NCBI GenBank assembly: GCA_012271065.1
Contig: JAAXHE010000269.1
Location: forward strand, 644-7,620
Direction: 5' to 3'
DNA: 6,977 nt
Origin: Candidatus Latescibacterota bacterium
GTDB lineage: Bacteria > Latescibacterota > UBA2968 > GCA-2709665
In this document: piece after piece, positions 1 through 6,240 of the stretch
Layout: each line of letters opens with the position of its first letter
Position numbering within the stretch: the first letter of the stretch is position 1
Made by a program: the position numbers and the translations under genes
The notes under the pieces: model-generated
The model's database searches: none
The model's input: only the letters and a program-made list of their open reading frames with translations
Told to the model about the DNA's origin: nothing

Positions 1-735
1 GGGCGAGCCGCTTCCGCTGCCCGGGTGCAGCCCCAGGTGGGTATTCCCGCTGCATATGCAGTCTTCCACCGACACATCGTTGCTTTGCTGGAAGCTGATC
101 CCGTCGCCGTTGTAGTCTTCGATCGTACAGCCGATGATTTTCGTTCCATGGCTGCGGTACAGAAAAATGCCCGCGCCCCTGCAACCGTTGAGGTAGGGGT
201 TGTTTTCCATGTTGCCCTGGATCGCCAGGTTTTCGATGCAAGCTCCGGTGACGCCGTAGCCACTGATGACCGGAAACGTGGTTGCCGCGCGGGCGTTTCG
301 GGAAACGAGATAATCGCCCAGCATGGGCTTGCTGGCGCCGAATGTGGCGCCGTCCGCCCAGATCAGCGTACAGACGACGGTGTGAAATCCGCCCGAGTTG
401 TCGTCCGTTACGCTGACGCCGACACCTGGTGCGAAACCCGCTGGGTGGGCAACTGTGATCTGTTCCTCGCCGTAGTCCCCGTCGAGCGTGAGAGGACTCT
501 CGACGGCATCCGCCTTGAGGAGAACGGATTCCGGTCCATGACCGCGGACGGTGACACGATTCCTCAGGTGCAGCGAGTCCCGCATCGTATAGGTTCCGGG
601 GCCGATATCGACGGTCCCGCCGCCCAAGCCCGCAATGTAGTCCACGGCCGCCTGGAGCGCACGGTTGTCGTTCCCGGTTATATCGGCATCTGCCAGACCC
701 ACGGTGACGGTGGGGGTTCGACGATGGGTTGCCAT
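1..735 (-). CDS. Right-handed parallel beta-helix (pectate-lyase-like) protein, N-terminal part
   Basis: The reading frame is open from the ATG at 735-733 to base 1 without a stop, giving 245 residues; the C-terminus lies outside the window. Residues 24-60 (NRALQAAVDYIAGLGGGTVDI...PGTYTMRDSLHL) match the opening of pectate-lyase-3 / beta-helix proteins: a helix, then GGGTV and PGTY, then the first coils. Residues 157-235 show ladder-like repeats (ENLAIQGN, GAGIFLYRS, TKIIGCTIED, DGISFQQSND, VSVEDC), typical of Beta_helix coils with stacked Asn, Ile and Val. Such proteins are usually polysaccharide lyases, hydrolases or epimerases, or carbohydrate-binding scaffolds; catalytic residues cannot be assigned from this half. 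The N-terminus MATHRRTPTV has no hydrophobic signal peptide, so as annotated it looks cytoplasmic or non-classically exported. The start is supported by AGAGGAG five bases upstream. It lies 36 bases after the Gfo/Idh/MocA gene on the same strand, so co-transcription is likely. The fold call is fairly sure; enzyme activity is unknown. Confidence 0.85.
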   Translation of the reverse strand, partial: MATHRRTPTVTVGLADADITGNDNRALQAAVDYIAGLGGGTVDIGPGTYTMRDSLHLRNRVTVRGHGPESVLLKADAVESPLTLDGDYGEEQITVAHPAGFAPGVGVSVTDDNSGGFHTVVCTLIWADGATFGASKPMLGDYLVSRNARAATTFPVISGYGVTGACIENLAIQGNMENNPYLNGCRGAGIFLYRSHGTKIIGCTIEDYNGDGISFQQSNDVSVEDCICSGNTHLGLHPGSGSGSP

Positions 736-771
736 TGTGGCTCCTCTACTGTTTCACGTCGGCGGGACAGT

Positions 772-1806
772 CTACCTTATCCTGATATCATACTTCCCGG
801 GCACGGTGATGGGCAGGTCTCCGCTGTCGATCATGCGGTGCAGCGGCGAGGGTCCGGATTCGAGGGGGAAGGTGACCGTGTCGCGGATTCGGGCGGATTC
901 GTAGATCCCCATGAGGATCTCGATGGTCCCGCGGTTCGTCCGGATGGCGTTGCGGTGCTCGTTTACGCGGCCTTCCAGCCAGTCCACGAGTTCCGCGGCC
1001 TGCAGGATCCCGACGTCTGTCTCCTGCTCGGCGTCGACATCCTGCCCCCCGGCGCCGTTGAGCAGTCGCGCGCCTTTGGATGTGACGACCAGCGTGCCCT
1101 CCGTTCCCTGCAGCGTCATCGCGCCGTCCGGCGGCGCCGGTTTGGGCATATCGCTTTCGATCTGGATGCGCGCGCCGTTATTCAGCGCGACGATACCCGC
1201 GCAAAGATCTTCGATGGGGTCGTGGCGCTCGTGCCGGTCGGTGTGCCGCACCACCTGGCCGATCGCCCAGACTGGATCCGGATCGTCCATCAGGTACCGC
1301 GCGATGTCGACAAAGTGGGTGCCGTTGTTGAGCAGGCCGCCGGTCGTGTGGCCGTAAAAGAGTACGGGCTGCCCGATCGCGCCGCCCTGCACGAGTTCCC
1401 GTCCATTTTCGCAGGCGCCGCGGAACCGGTGATGGTGGCCCACGGCAATGCGCGTACCGTTTCTGTTTGCGGCCTCGATGATGCGGTCCACTTCCACCAG
1501 GCTGCCGGCCAGCGGTTTTTCGCACAGGATGGCGGCGATACCGGCCTCTGCCGCGGCAACCGCGATATCCGCGTGCGTATTCATCCACGTGCAGATGCTG
1601 AGGATCTCGATATGTTCCTTGCTGAACATTTCCATAAGGCTGGTATAGCGGTTCCGGATGCCGAATTCATCCGCGCGGCTGTTCGCGGCCTGCTCGCTGA
1701 TGTCCGCAATGCAGGTCAGGTCCACGTCGGGATGGGCCTGCCACGCACTGATGTGTCTTCGGGAGATACTTCCTGCGCCTGCCACACCGGCACGAAAAGA
1801 TGCCAT
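772..1806 (-). CDS. Gfo/Idh/MocA family NAD(P)-dependent oxidoreductase
   Basis: This 344-residue protein has the normal length and layout of the family. A Rossmann domain (about 1-125) opens with the dinucleotide-binding loop GVAGAGSISRRH (residues 7-18). The hallmark CEKPLA lies at 95-100; its Lys97 is the family's catalytic/cofactor lysine. The C-terminal alpha/beta domain carries GGLLNNGTHFVD (156-167), a form of the GG..-D/N-x-G-x-H-xx-D active-site motif with Asn160 and His164. It ends with ILMGIYESARIRD (297-309), also typical. Members oxidise or reduce sugars, inositols or amino sugars, or remove sugars by redox catalysis, in the cytoplasm. The substrate cannot be told here; myo-inositol 2-dehydrogenase-like is one possibility. 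The ATG at 1806 follows AAGGAA at good spacing, and the stop is TAG at 774-772. It is first in a leftward operon with the beta-helix gene and is transcribed from the shared region 1807-1950. Confidence 0.93.
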   Translation of the reverse strand: MASFRAGVAGAGSISRRHISAWQAHPDVDLTCIADISEQAANSRADEFGIRNRYTSLMEMFSKEHIEILSICTWMNTHADIAVAAAEAGIAAILCEKPLAGSLVEVDRIIEAANRNGTRIAVGHHHRFRGACENGRELVQGGAIGQPVLFYGHTTGGLLNNGTHFVDIARYLMDDPDPVWAIGQVVRHTDRHERHDPIEDLCAGIVALNNGARIQIESDMPKPAPPDGAMTLQGTEGTLVVTSKGARLLNGAGGQDVDAEQETDVGILQAAELVDWLEGRVNEHRNAIRTNRGTIEILMGIYESARIRDTVTFPLESGPSPLHRMIDSGDLPITVPGKYDIRIR

Positions 1807-1847
1807 AGCGTTCCTTTCCGGTTGATCGTTTCCGTGTCCAAATCTCT

Positions 1848-1874
1848 GGCGGCCAATTCGCTTGACTGGCCGCC
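1848..1874. repeat. Perfect 8-bp inverted repeat in the divergent control region (possible operator)
   Basis: GGCGGCCA (1848-1855) and TGGCCGCC (1867-1874) are exact reverse complements separated by 11 bases. The right arm shares its first base with the end of the TTGACT -35 element at 1862-1867, and the spacer holds the rest of that element. A regulator bound here would cover the rightward -35. It could equally act as an RNA hairpin in the leader of the leftward transcript. Seen directly in the sequence; operator function is inference. Confidence 0.4.
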
Positions 1875-1891
1875 TCAGGTCCTGTTATCAT
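1862..1891 (+). promoter_or_regulatory. Predicted sigma70-type promoter for the M24 peptidase gene
   Basis: TTGACT (1862-1867, 5 of 6 consensus) is followed after 18 bases by TATCAT (1886-1891, 5 of 6), placing transcription start near 1898 and leaving a leader of about 53 bases before the ATG at 1951. It is the best promoter-like pair I found among the gaps. Confidence 0.5.
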
Positions 1892-1915
1892 ACGAAAAAG
1901 ACGGAAGTCTGAACA
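1887..1915 (-). promoter_or_regulatory. Weak candidate promoter for the leftward oxidoreductase/beta-helix operon
   Basis: On the minus strand, TATGAT (bases 1892-1887, 5 of 6 to TATAAT) is preceded after 17 bases by TGTTCA (1915-1910, only 3 of 6 to TTGACA). The -10 overlaps the rightward -10 by five bases, so the two promoters, if real, cannot be occupied at once. The poor -35 suggests an activator or a different true site. Confidence 0.25.
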
Positions 1916-1935
1916 GCAAAACACGGCTGACAGGG

Positions 1936-1942
1936 AAAGGAG
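1936..1942 (+). promoter_or_regulatory. Ribosome binding site fixing the M24 peptidase start
   Basis: AAAGGAG lies eight bases before the ATG at 1951. It decides the start, because this reading frame stays open far upstream through non-coding and antisense sequence and would otherwise suggest a much longer protein. Confidence 0.8.
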
Positions 1943-1950
1943 TCCATTTC

Positions 1951-3090
1951 ATGTTGACGCTGGAAGGCTGCAGCGACCGGCAGGAAAGGCTGCGTGCCAG
2001 ACTGAGTGCGGAATGTGTTGACGCGGTCGTCCTGACGGACCATCTCGAGATATACTATCTGACCGGCGTGCTGTTGTGTGGATTCCCTGCGTTCCAGTTC
2101 CCGGCTTTCCTGTTCTTCGAGACGGATGGCGGTTCCTGGCTGGCCGCCCATACGGAGGAGGGCGAAGCGCTGGTGGACGACCGGATCGCCTACGAATGGC
2201 ACGTCATGAGCACGATGAATCCCGATCCCGGCCGGCAGCTCAATGAGGCCGTGTCGTCAGGATTGAGCGGCAGGAAGCCGATCTCCCGCATCGGATGGCA
2301 GGAGGAGGGGCTCGACCGGCTGCTGGCGGAAACGGTGGACGCGCGGCTGGCGCCGGATGCCTGGGTGCCGGTCGATGACATTCTGGCAGGCCTCCACAAG
2401 CGTAAGGACGCCGACGAACTGGCGCTGTTGCGAAAGAGCGTCGAGGTCGACCTGGCGGCCTATACGCGCGCCCGGGAAGTGATTGAACCCGGGGTGAACG
2501 AGCTCGACGTGCTGGCGGAGGCGCAGCAGGCGGCAATGAAGGCCGCGGGGGAGGTCGTCTATCATGGCGGCGACTATCAGGCCGGTGTCATCGGAGGGAC
2601 CGCGAGGGACCGAACGATAGAGGCGGGCGAACTCTACATCATAGACGCCCAGTCCACGTATCGCGGATACTGGTCCGATCTGGCGCGAACCTTCGCGGTG
2701 GGAGGGGCGCCCACCGACCTGCAGATGTCGGTCTACAAGCACCTTGCGGGCATTCTGCGCGACGTTCCGGACCTGGTGAGGCCCGGAGAGAGCGCATCCG
2801 CGCTGTGGAAGACGATCGACGCGCGCATTCGCGAGCACCCGCATCTGTCCGAAGCCGGCCTGATCCACCATGGCGGCCACGGCGTGGGGCTGCGGGCGCA
2901 TGAGGCGCCGGACATCAACCGCGACCGCGACGCGGTATTTGAAGTTGGCGATGTGTTCTCCTGCGAGCCTGGGGCATACAGTGACGAACTGCGCGCGGGA
3001 ATCCGTCTGGAAAACACGTTCGTGATCACCCCCACCGGCGTGGAAACCCTATCTGAATATCCGCTGGATATCAGGCCTTTCAAGGGGTGA
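1951..3090 (+). CDS. M24 family metallopeptidase (aminopeptidase P / Xaa-Pro dipeptidase / creatinase-like)
   Basis: The protein has 379 residues, normal for the two-domain M24B group. Residues 8-145 form a creatinase-N-like domain (QERLRARLSAECVDAVVL, YYLTGV). A linker HKRKDADELALLRKS (149-163) leads into the pita-bread catalytic domain. All five dinuclear metal ligands are visible: Asp232 (IIDAQ), Asp243 (WSDLARTF), His310 (GGHGVGL), Glu339 (SCEPGA) and Glu353 (RLENTF). The auxiliary catalytic histidine is His317 in RAHEAP. Family members cleave Xaa-Pro dipeptides or N-terminal residues before proline, or hydrolyse C-N bonds in small molecules such as creatine or ectoine derivatives; the sequence alone does not decide. 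No signal peptide is seen, so it is probably cytoplasmic. It is transcribed divergently from the oxidoreductase and stands apart from the next gene by 184 bases, so it may be a single-gene unit. Starting further upstream would add sequence antisense to the oxidoreductase and is rejected. Confidence 0.92.
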   Translation: MLTLEGCSDRQERLRARLSAECVDAVVLTDHLEIYYLTGVLLCGFPAFQFPAFLFFETDGGSWLAAHTEEGEALVDDRIAYEWHVMSTMNPDPGRQLNEAVSSGLSGRKPISRIGWQEEGLDRLLAETVDARLAPDAWVPVDDILAGLHKRKDADELALLRKSVEVDLAAYTRAREVIEPGVNELDVLAEAQQAAMKAAGEVVYHGGDYQAGVIGGTARDRTIEAGELYIIDAQSTYRGYWSDLARTFAVGGAPTDLQMSVYKHLAGILRDVPDLVRPGESASALWKTIDARIREHPHLSEAGLIHHGGHGVGLRAHEAPDINRDRDAVFEVGDVFSCEPGAYSDELRAGIRLENTFVITPTGVETLSEYPLDIRPFKG

Positions 3091-3103
3091 AAATCCCGGT
3101 GAA

Positions 3104-3127
3104 CGGATGCGTCGGACGACGAATCCG
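3104..3127 (+). other. Hairpin just after the M24 peptidase gene
   Basis: CGGAT-G-CGTC (3104-3113) can pair with GACG-A-ATCCG (3118-3127) around a GGAC loop: nine base pairs with one mismatch, starting 13 bases after the stop. No T-run follows, so this is not a classical intrinsic terminator. It could protect the 3' end or assist factor-dependent termination. Confidence 0.3.
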
Positions 3128-3163
3128 GTATGGGGGTCCAAACGCGGTCGCGTGCAATTTCGG

Positions 3164-3193
3164 TTGACTTCCATTCGCCGACCGGCCTAATTC
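3164..3193 (+). promoter_or_regulatory. Weak candidate promoter upstream of the 2PGK-like gene
   Basis: TTGACT (3164-3169) has the same -35 hexamer as the element at 1862, and both sit in a similar setting (TTCG, one base, TTGACT). The best -10 at 18-base spacing is TAATTC (3188-3193), which is poor, so this is tentative. The remaining gap sequence between 3091 and 3274 shows no gene. Confidence 0.25.
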
Positions 3194-3274
3194 TAACGGA
3201 AGCGTGTTTCGCCGCGGCACTGCTCGATTCCAGCTCGTTTTGTATGCGAAAGATGCGGCGTCCGAGGGACTATC

Positions 3275-4423
3275 GTGGCCATTATCGTAGATAGCGGAAG
3301 GCGCATTCCCTTCCTGAGAGGAATGCTGACGCACTACCTGCTGGAGCAGGGGTTCTCCTTCCGGGAGGCATATCAGGTCGCGGACCGGGTCAGAAGTTCC
3401 ATTCAGAAGCAGAAAAAGGTGCCCGCGGGCAAGATGATCGACCTGGTACATACCCACGCGCGCGAACTCTTCGCCGACCGTCCGGTGGGAGACGGCGTCT
3501 TCTGGGCGCCTCGGTCCAGGCAGATACTGGTCGAAGACGACCTGGGCACCCGGCCTTTTTCAAAGGACCATCTCTCCGACTCGCTGGCCATAACCGGCGT
3601 TGACGAAAGCCAGGCCTATCGGATCGCCGAGCGGATCGAGGGCGATTTCATCCAGAACGACAGTACGGTGGTTTCCCGCGACGACATCCTGAAAGCCACG
3701 CTGAACATGCTTCGCAGCGATTCAGGCGATGCGTTCGCGGAGCGGTACGGCATCTGGAACCGGTTTCGCAATGGCGGGCGGACGATGCCCCTGATCGTGC
3801 TGATCGGCGGGGGGACGGGCGTCGGCAAGACAACGGTCGGCGTGGCGCTCGCCAATCTGCTGCGGGTGTCGCGCGTCGCGTCGACCGACGAAATCCGGCA
3901 GGTGATGCGACTGATGATCTCGTCCGATCTCATGCCCGAATTACAGGTCTCGTCATACGCGGCGTGGGAGGCGATCCCCGTGCCCGCCGACGAGGCGCCC
4001 GATCCCGTCGTCTACGGGTTCCGCGAACAGGCGGCCCGCGTCTCCGTGGGCGTCCGCGCGACCATCGCACGGGCGATCGACGAAAACGTGAGTCTGATCG
4101 TCGACGGCGTTCATCTGATGCCCGATCTGCTCGAACTGGAAGCGTTTTCCGGAAAAGCGCTGTTTATCCATTTGAATCTATATCTTACTGATTTACAGCA
4201 ATTTACGGACAGATTTGAAAGTCGGGGCAAGAAGGCTTTCGGACGCACGCGGCACCGGTACGTCAAATCACTGGACCAGATCATGAAGATCCAGCAGCAC
4301 ATTCTGGATGTTGGCGACGGCGCCGGCGTGCCGTCGTTCGAGAATGCGGATCTGGACGAGACCGTGCAGTCGATTTCGCTTCTGATCATGGATACGCTGC
4401 GGAAGGGTTCGAAAGGCGGGTAG
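3275..4423 (+). CDS. 2-phosphoglycerate kinase-like P-loop kinase with ATP-cone-like N-terminal regions
   Basis: The protein has 382 residues. Residues 1-45 (RRIPFLRGMLTHYLLEQGFSF...AYQVADRV) and 92-165 (RPFSKDHLSDSLAITGVD...AYRIAERI) both look like ATP-cone helices, the nucleotide-sensing fold found ahead of archaeal 2-phosphoglycerate kinase. The kinase domain begins at MPLIVLIGGGTGVGKTT (171-187) with a clear Walker A. STDEIRQVMR (203-212) and LIVDGVHL (274-281) follow, as in 2PGK and related small-molecule kinases. The archaeal enzyme makes 2,3-diphosphoglycerate for cyclic 2,3-diphosphoglycerate; related plant proteins (LPA1 type) affect phytic acid levels, so the bacterial substrate is open. 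No cyclic diphosphoglycerate synthetase is in view. The start is GTG at 3275, with GAGGG six bases upstream. The ATG at 3323 would cut off the start of the first cone-like region and has its purine stretch too close. The next gene begins 66 bases after the stop. Positions 4161-4220 are unusually AT-rich (see findings). Confidence 0.8.
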   Translation: MAIIVDSGRRIPFLRGMLTHYLLEQGFSFREAYQVADRVRSSIQKQKKVPAGKMIDLVHTHARELFADRPVGDGVFWAPRSRQILVEDDLGTRPFSKDHLSDSLAITGVDESQAYRIAERIEGDFIQNDSTVVSRDDILKATLNMLRSDSGDAFAERYGIWNRFRNGGRTMPLIVLIGGGTGVGKTTVGVALANLLRVSRVASTDEIRQVMRLMISSDLMPELQVSSYAAWEAIPVPADEAPDPVVYGFREQAARVSVGVRATIARAIDENVSLIVDGVHLMPDLLELEAFSGKALFIHLNLYLTDLQQFTDRFESRGKKAFGRTRHRYVKSLDQIMKIQQHILDVGDGAGVPSFENADLDETVQSISLLIMDTLRKGSKGG

Positions 4424-4472
4424 GCCCCCGGGATCGCGACGCGGGCCGAAGACGCGGTAGCGGTGCGCTTTC

Positions 4473-4480
4473 GAGAGGAG
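4473..4480 (+). promoter_or_regulatory. Ribosome binding site fixing the first amidohydrolase start
   Basis: GAGAGGAG lies nine bases before the ATG at 4490. An in-frame ATG at 4463 would place this purine tract inside the coding region and add nine residues absent from the otherwise co-linear paralogue, which also begins MIDTH. Confidence 0.7.
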
Positions 4481-4489
4481 ATAACATCC

Positions 4490-5311
4490 ATGATCGACAC
4501 ACACGTTCATCTGGGACAACTTCTGTTCGACAACCCCGGGTTGACACCCGCCAAACTCCTTCGCTGGATGGACCGGCAGGGAATCGAAAAAGCGGTGGTG
4601 ATGGCAGTTGAAGTCCCGGAGGAGCTGGACTTCTTCGTGACGACTAAGGAACTGCTGAGAATGACGCGCCCCCATCGCGACAGACTGAAACCCCTTTGCG
4701 CCGTAGACCCGCGTCACCGGTATCCCGGCCGTTTCCAGCCGTACCCGATCATCGCGAGTTACATGGACCAGGGTTGCGTCGGATACGGAGAAAACCTGTG
4801 CGGTCTGCCCGTGGACGATCCGATGCAGGAACGCGTCTACGAGGCGTGCGACCGGTTGAACATCGCCATCGTGATGCACTTCGATTCCTGGATTAATCGC
4901 GACAAGCCGGGGCTCACCGGGTTTGAACGCATGCTGAAGACCTACCGAAACGCAAAATTCATCGGACATTCTCCCCACTTCTGGCGCGAGGTCTCAGGAA
5001 ACGTGGATGGGGGAGTGGGTTACCCCGGGGGACCAGTGGCCCCGGGCGGCAGGGTTGAAGCGCTTTTTCGTAAGTACAGGAATCTGTACGCGGACCTCTC
5101 CGCGGGATCCGGGTACGGGGCCATCACGCGGGACCCCGAGTTCGGTCTATCGTTCCTGAAGCGATGGAAACATCGGCTGTTGTTCGCCACCGACTATCTG
5201 CGTGTGGGGCAGGAAACACCCATCGTGGACTATATCAGGAATGCGCCGTTGTCGAGAGACGCGTTCGAACGCATTACACGGACAAATGCCGAGAAGGTAT
5301 TCCGGCTCTGA
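4490..5311 (+). CDS. Metal-dependent amidohydrolase (amidohydrolase 2 / PF04909 type), tandem copy 1
   Basis: This 273-residue TIM-barrel hydrolase begins directly with the first metal-binding strand, MIDTHVHLG (His5, His7). Other candidate ligands are His130 (AIVMHFD), His160 (FIGHSPHFW) and Asp235 (LLFATD), in the order expected for the superfamily. Well-conserved stretches with no family name I recognise include CAVDPRHRYPG (70-80) and GYGENLCGLPVDDP (98-111). Relatives hydrolyse or decarboxylate small carboxylic acids, lactones and amides in the cytoplasm; the substrate is unknown. A lactonase or carboxylate hydrolase role would suit the LarA-like neighbour, but that is inference. No signal peptide is seen. 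It is followed 55 bases later by a close paralogue, and the intervening bases carry a hairpin. It differs from the second copy in having His163 where copy 2 has Tyr, and in lacking an eight-residue stretch after Asp235. Confidence 0.88.
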   Translation: MIDTHVHLGQLLFDNPGLTPAKLLRWMDRQGIEKAVVMAVEVPEELDFFVTTKELLRMTRPHRDRLKPLCAVDPRHRYPGRFQPYPIIASYMDQGCVGYGENLCGLPVDDPMQERVYEACDRLNIAIVMHFDSWINRDKPGLTGFERMLKTYRNAKFIGHSPHFWREVSGNVDGGVGYPGGPVAPGGRVEALFRKYRNLYADLSAGSGYGAITRDPEFGLSFLKRWKHRLLFATDYLRVGQETPIVDYIRNAPLSRDAFERITRTNAEKVFRL

Positions 5312-5312
5312 G

Positions 5313-5341
5313 GGGCTGTCGAGAGCGTGCTCGGGCAGCCC
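5313..5341 (+). other. Intercistronic hairpin between the paired amidohydrolase genes
   Basis: GGGCTG (5313-5318) is the exact reverse complement of CAGCCC (5336-5341). The stem can extend by a T-G wobble (5319-5335) and a C-G pair (5320-5334), with a further GAG/CTC pairing inside. It begins two bases after the first stop and ends 25 bases before the next ATG. No T-run follows, so read-through with an effect on mRNA stability or relative expression is likelier than termination. Confidence 0.4.
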
Positions 5342-5366
5342 ATCGGTGCGCACGGGAGAACAGACA

Positions 5367-6215
5367 ATGATCGACACGCACCTGCATCTGGGACAACTCG
5401 TAATGGAAGACCCGGGGCTCACCCCCGGCAGGCTGTTGCGCTGGATGGACCGCCATGGGATCGAGAAGGGGATTGTGATGGCGGTGGAGGTGCCCGAGGA
5501 GCTCGACTTCTACATGACGACGAAAGAGTTGCTGAGGCTCACAGGGCCGCACCGGGACCGGCTGCTGCCGCTGTGCGCCGTCGATCCGAGGCATCGATAC
5601 CCCGGAAGTTTCGAGCCGCACCCGATTCTCGAGCATTATATGGACCGGGGATGCGTGGGATACGGCGAGAACCTTTGCGGACTTCCGGTGGACGACCCGA
5701 TGCAGCAGCGCGTGTACGAGGCGTGCGACCGGCTGGGATTGGCAATCGTCATGCATATCGACCACTGGATCAACCGTGACGACACCGGACTGCCGGGATT
5801 CGAACGGATGGTAAAGACCTACCGGAACGTAAAATGGGTGGGCCACGCGCAATACTTCTGGCGGGAAATCTCAGGTGAGGTGGGGCAGGGCGAACGCTAT
5901 CCGGAGGGCCCGGTGGCGCCTGGCGGGCGTCTGGACCCGTTGTTTCGGAAATACTCGAATCTGTATGCCGACCTCTCGGCGCAGTCGGGCTATAACGCCA
6001 TCACGCGAGACCCGGCATTCGGGCTGAGTTTCCTGAAGCGCTGGAAGCATCGGCTGATGTTCGCCACGGATACCATCCACACCCGGCCGTCGCCGGCGTG
6101 TTCCATCGTCGGTACCCCGCCGATGCTGGACTACATCCGGAAAGCCGATCTTTCAAAGGATGCCTTTGAACGCATCACGACCATAAACGCGGAATCGGTG
6201 TTCCGGATATCGTAG
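5367..6215 (+). CDS. Metal-dependent amidohydrolase (amidohydrolase 2 / PF04909 type), tandem copy 2
   Basis: This 282-residue paralogue of the preceding gene keeps the same candidate metal ligands: His5 and His7 (DTHLH), His130 (IVMHID), His160 (WVGHAQYFW) and Asp235 (MFATD). The conserved blocks CAVDPRHRYPG and GYGENLCGLPVDDP are identical to copy 1. It differs near the expected active-site mouth: Tyr163 replaces His163, and an extended segment with TIHTRPSPAC after Asp235 adds eight residues to the C-terminal barrel loop. This suggests a related but different substrate, or a partner-dependent role such as a heteromer. The ATG at 5367 is preceded by GGGAGAA at usable spacing and matches the start of copy 1. 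The frame is open further upstream, but that would overlap the end of copy 1 and add residues without a counterpart. The next gene starts 25 bases after the TAG, so the two are probably translated from one mRNA. Confidence 0.88.
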   Translation: MIDTHLHLGQLVMEDPGLTPGRLLRWMDRHGIEKGIVMAVEVPEELDFYMTTKELLRLTGPHRDRLLPLCAVDPRHRYPGSFEPHPILEHYMDRGCVGYGENLCGLPVDDPMQQRVYEACDRLGLAIVMHIDHWINRDDTGLPGFERMVKTYRNVKWVGHAQYFWREISGEVGQGERYPEGPVAPGGRLDPLFRKYSNLYADLSAQSGYNAITRDPAFGLSFLKRWKHRLMFATDTIHTRPSPACSIVGTPPMLDYIRKADLSKDAFERITTINAESVFRIS

Positions 6216-6240
6216 GACAACCTGATGGAAGAGGATGGAG

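Larger units (their letters stand above)
4490..6215 (+). repeat. Tandem gene duplication of the amidohydrolase
   Basis: The two consecutive genes align without gaps from residue 1 to Asp235. By hand count 183 of these 235 residues (about 78%) are identical. Copy 2 then has eight extra residues between Asp235 and the shared DYIR motif, and one extra C-terminal residue. Many shared residues use different codons, so the duplication is old and both copies have been kept functional. Confidence 0.85.

Noticed and set aside
25..1950. N-terminal extension of the M24 peptidase on the plus strand
   Set aside because: It is antisense to a clear Gfo/Idh/MocA gene and to a clear beta-helix gene, has no domain pattern, and the ATG at 1951 has a strong ribosome binding site and yields the normal family length.
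2257..2901. Minus-strand open frame of 214 codons
   Set aside because: Lies wholly opposite the M24 catalytic domain, whose motifs prove the plus strand is coding; no domain features of its own.
3091..3274. Intrinsic terminator or small gene in the 184-base gap
   Set aside because: A hairpin exists at 3104-3127 but has no T-run, and no open frame with a ribosome binding site or recognisable product was seen.
4424..4489. Terminator between the kinase and the first amidohydrolase
   Set aside because: Only a 5-bp GGCCC/GGGCC pairing (4423-4427 with 4443-4447) without a T-run; too weak to support a terminator or an operon boundary.
4268..4978. Minus-strand open frame of 236 codons, similar in sequence to another at 5274-5852
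   Set aside because: The apparent conservation between these two antisense frames simply mirrors the tandem duplication of the plus-strand amidohydrolases. Neither has a recognisable domain.
5202..5366. Upstream in-frame start for the second amidohydrolase
   Set aside because: Would overlap the last 110 bases of copy 1 and add 55 residues with no counterpart in the paralogue, whose metal site begins at residue 3.
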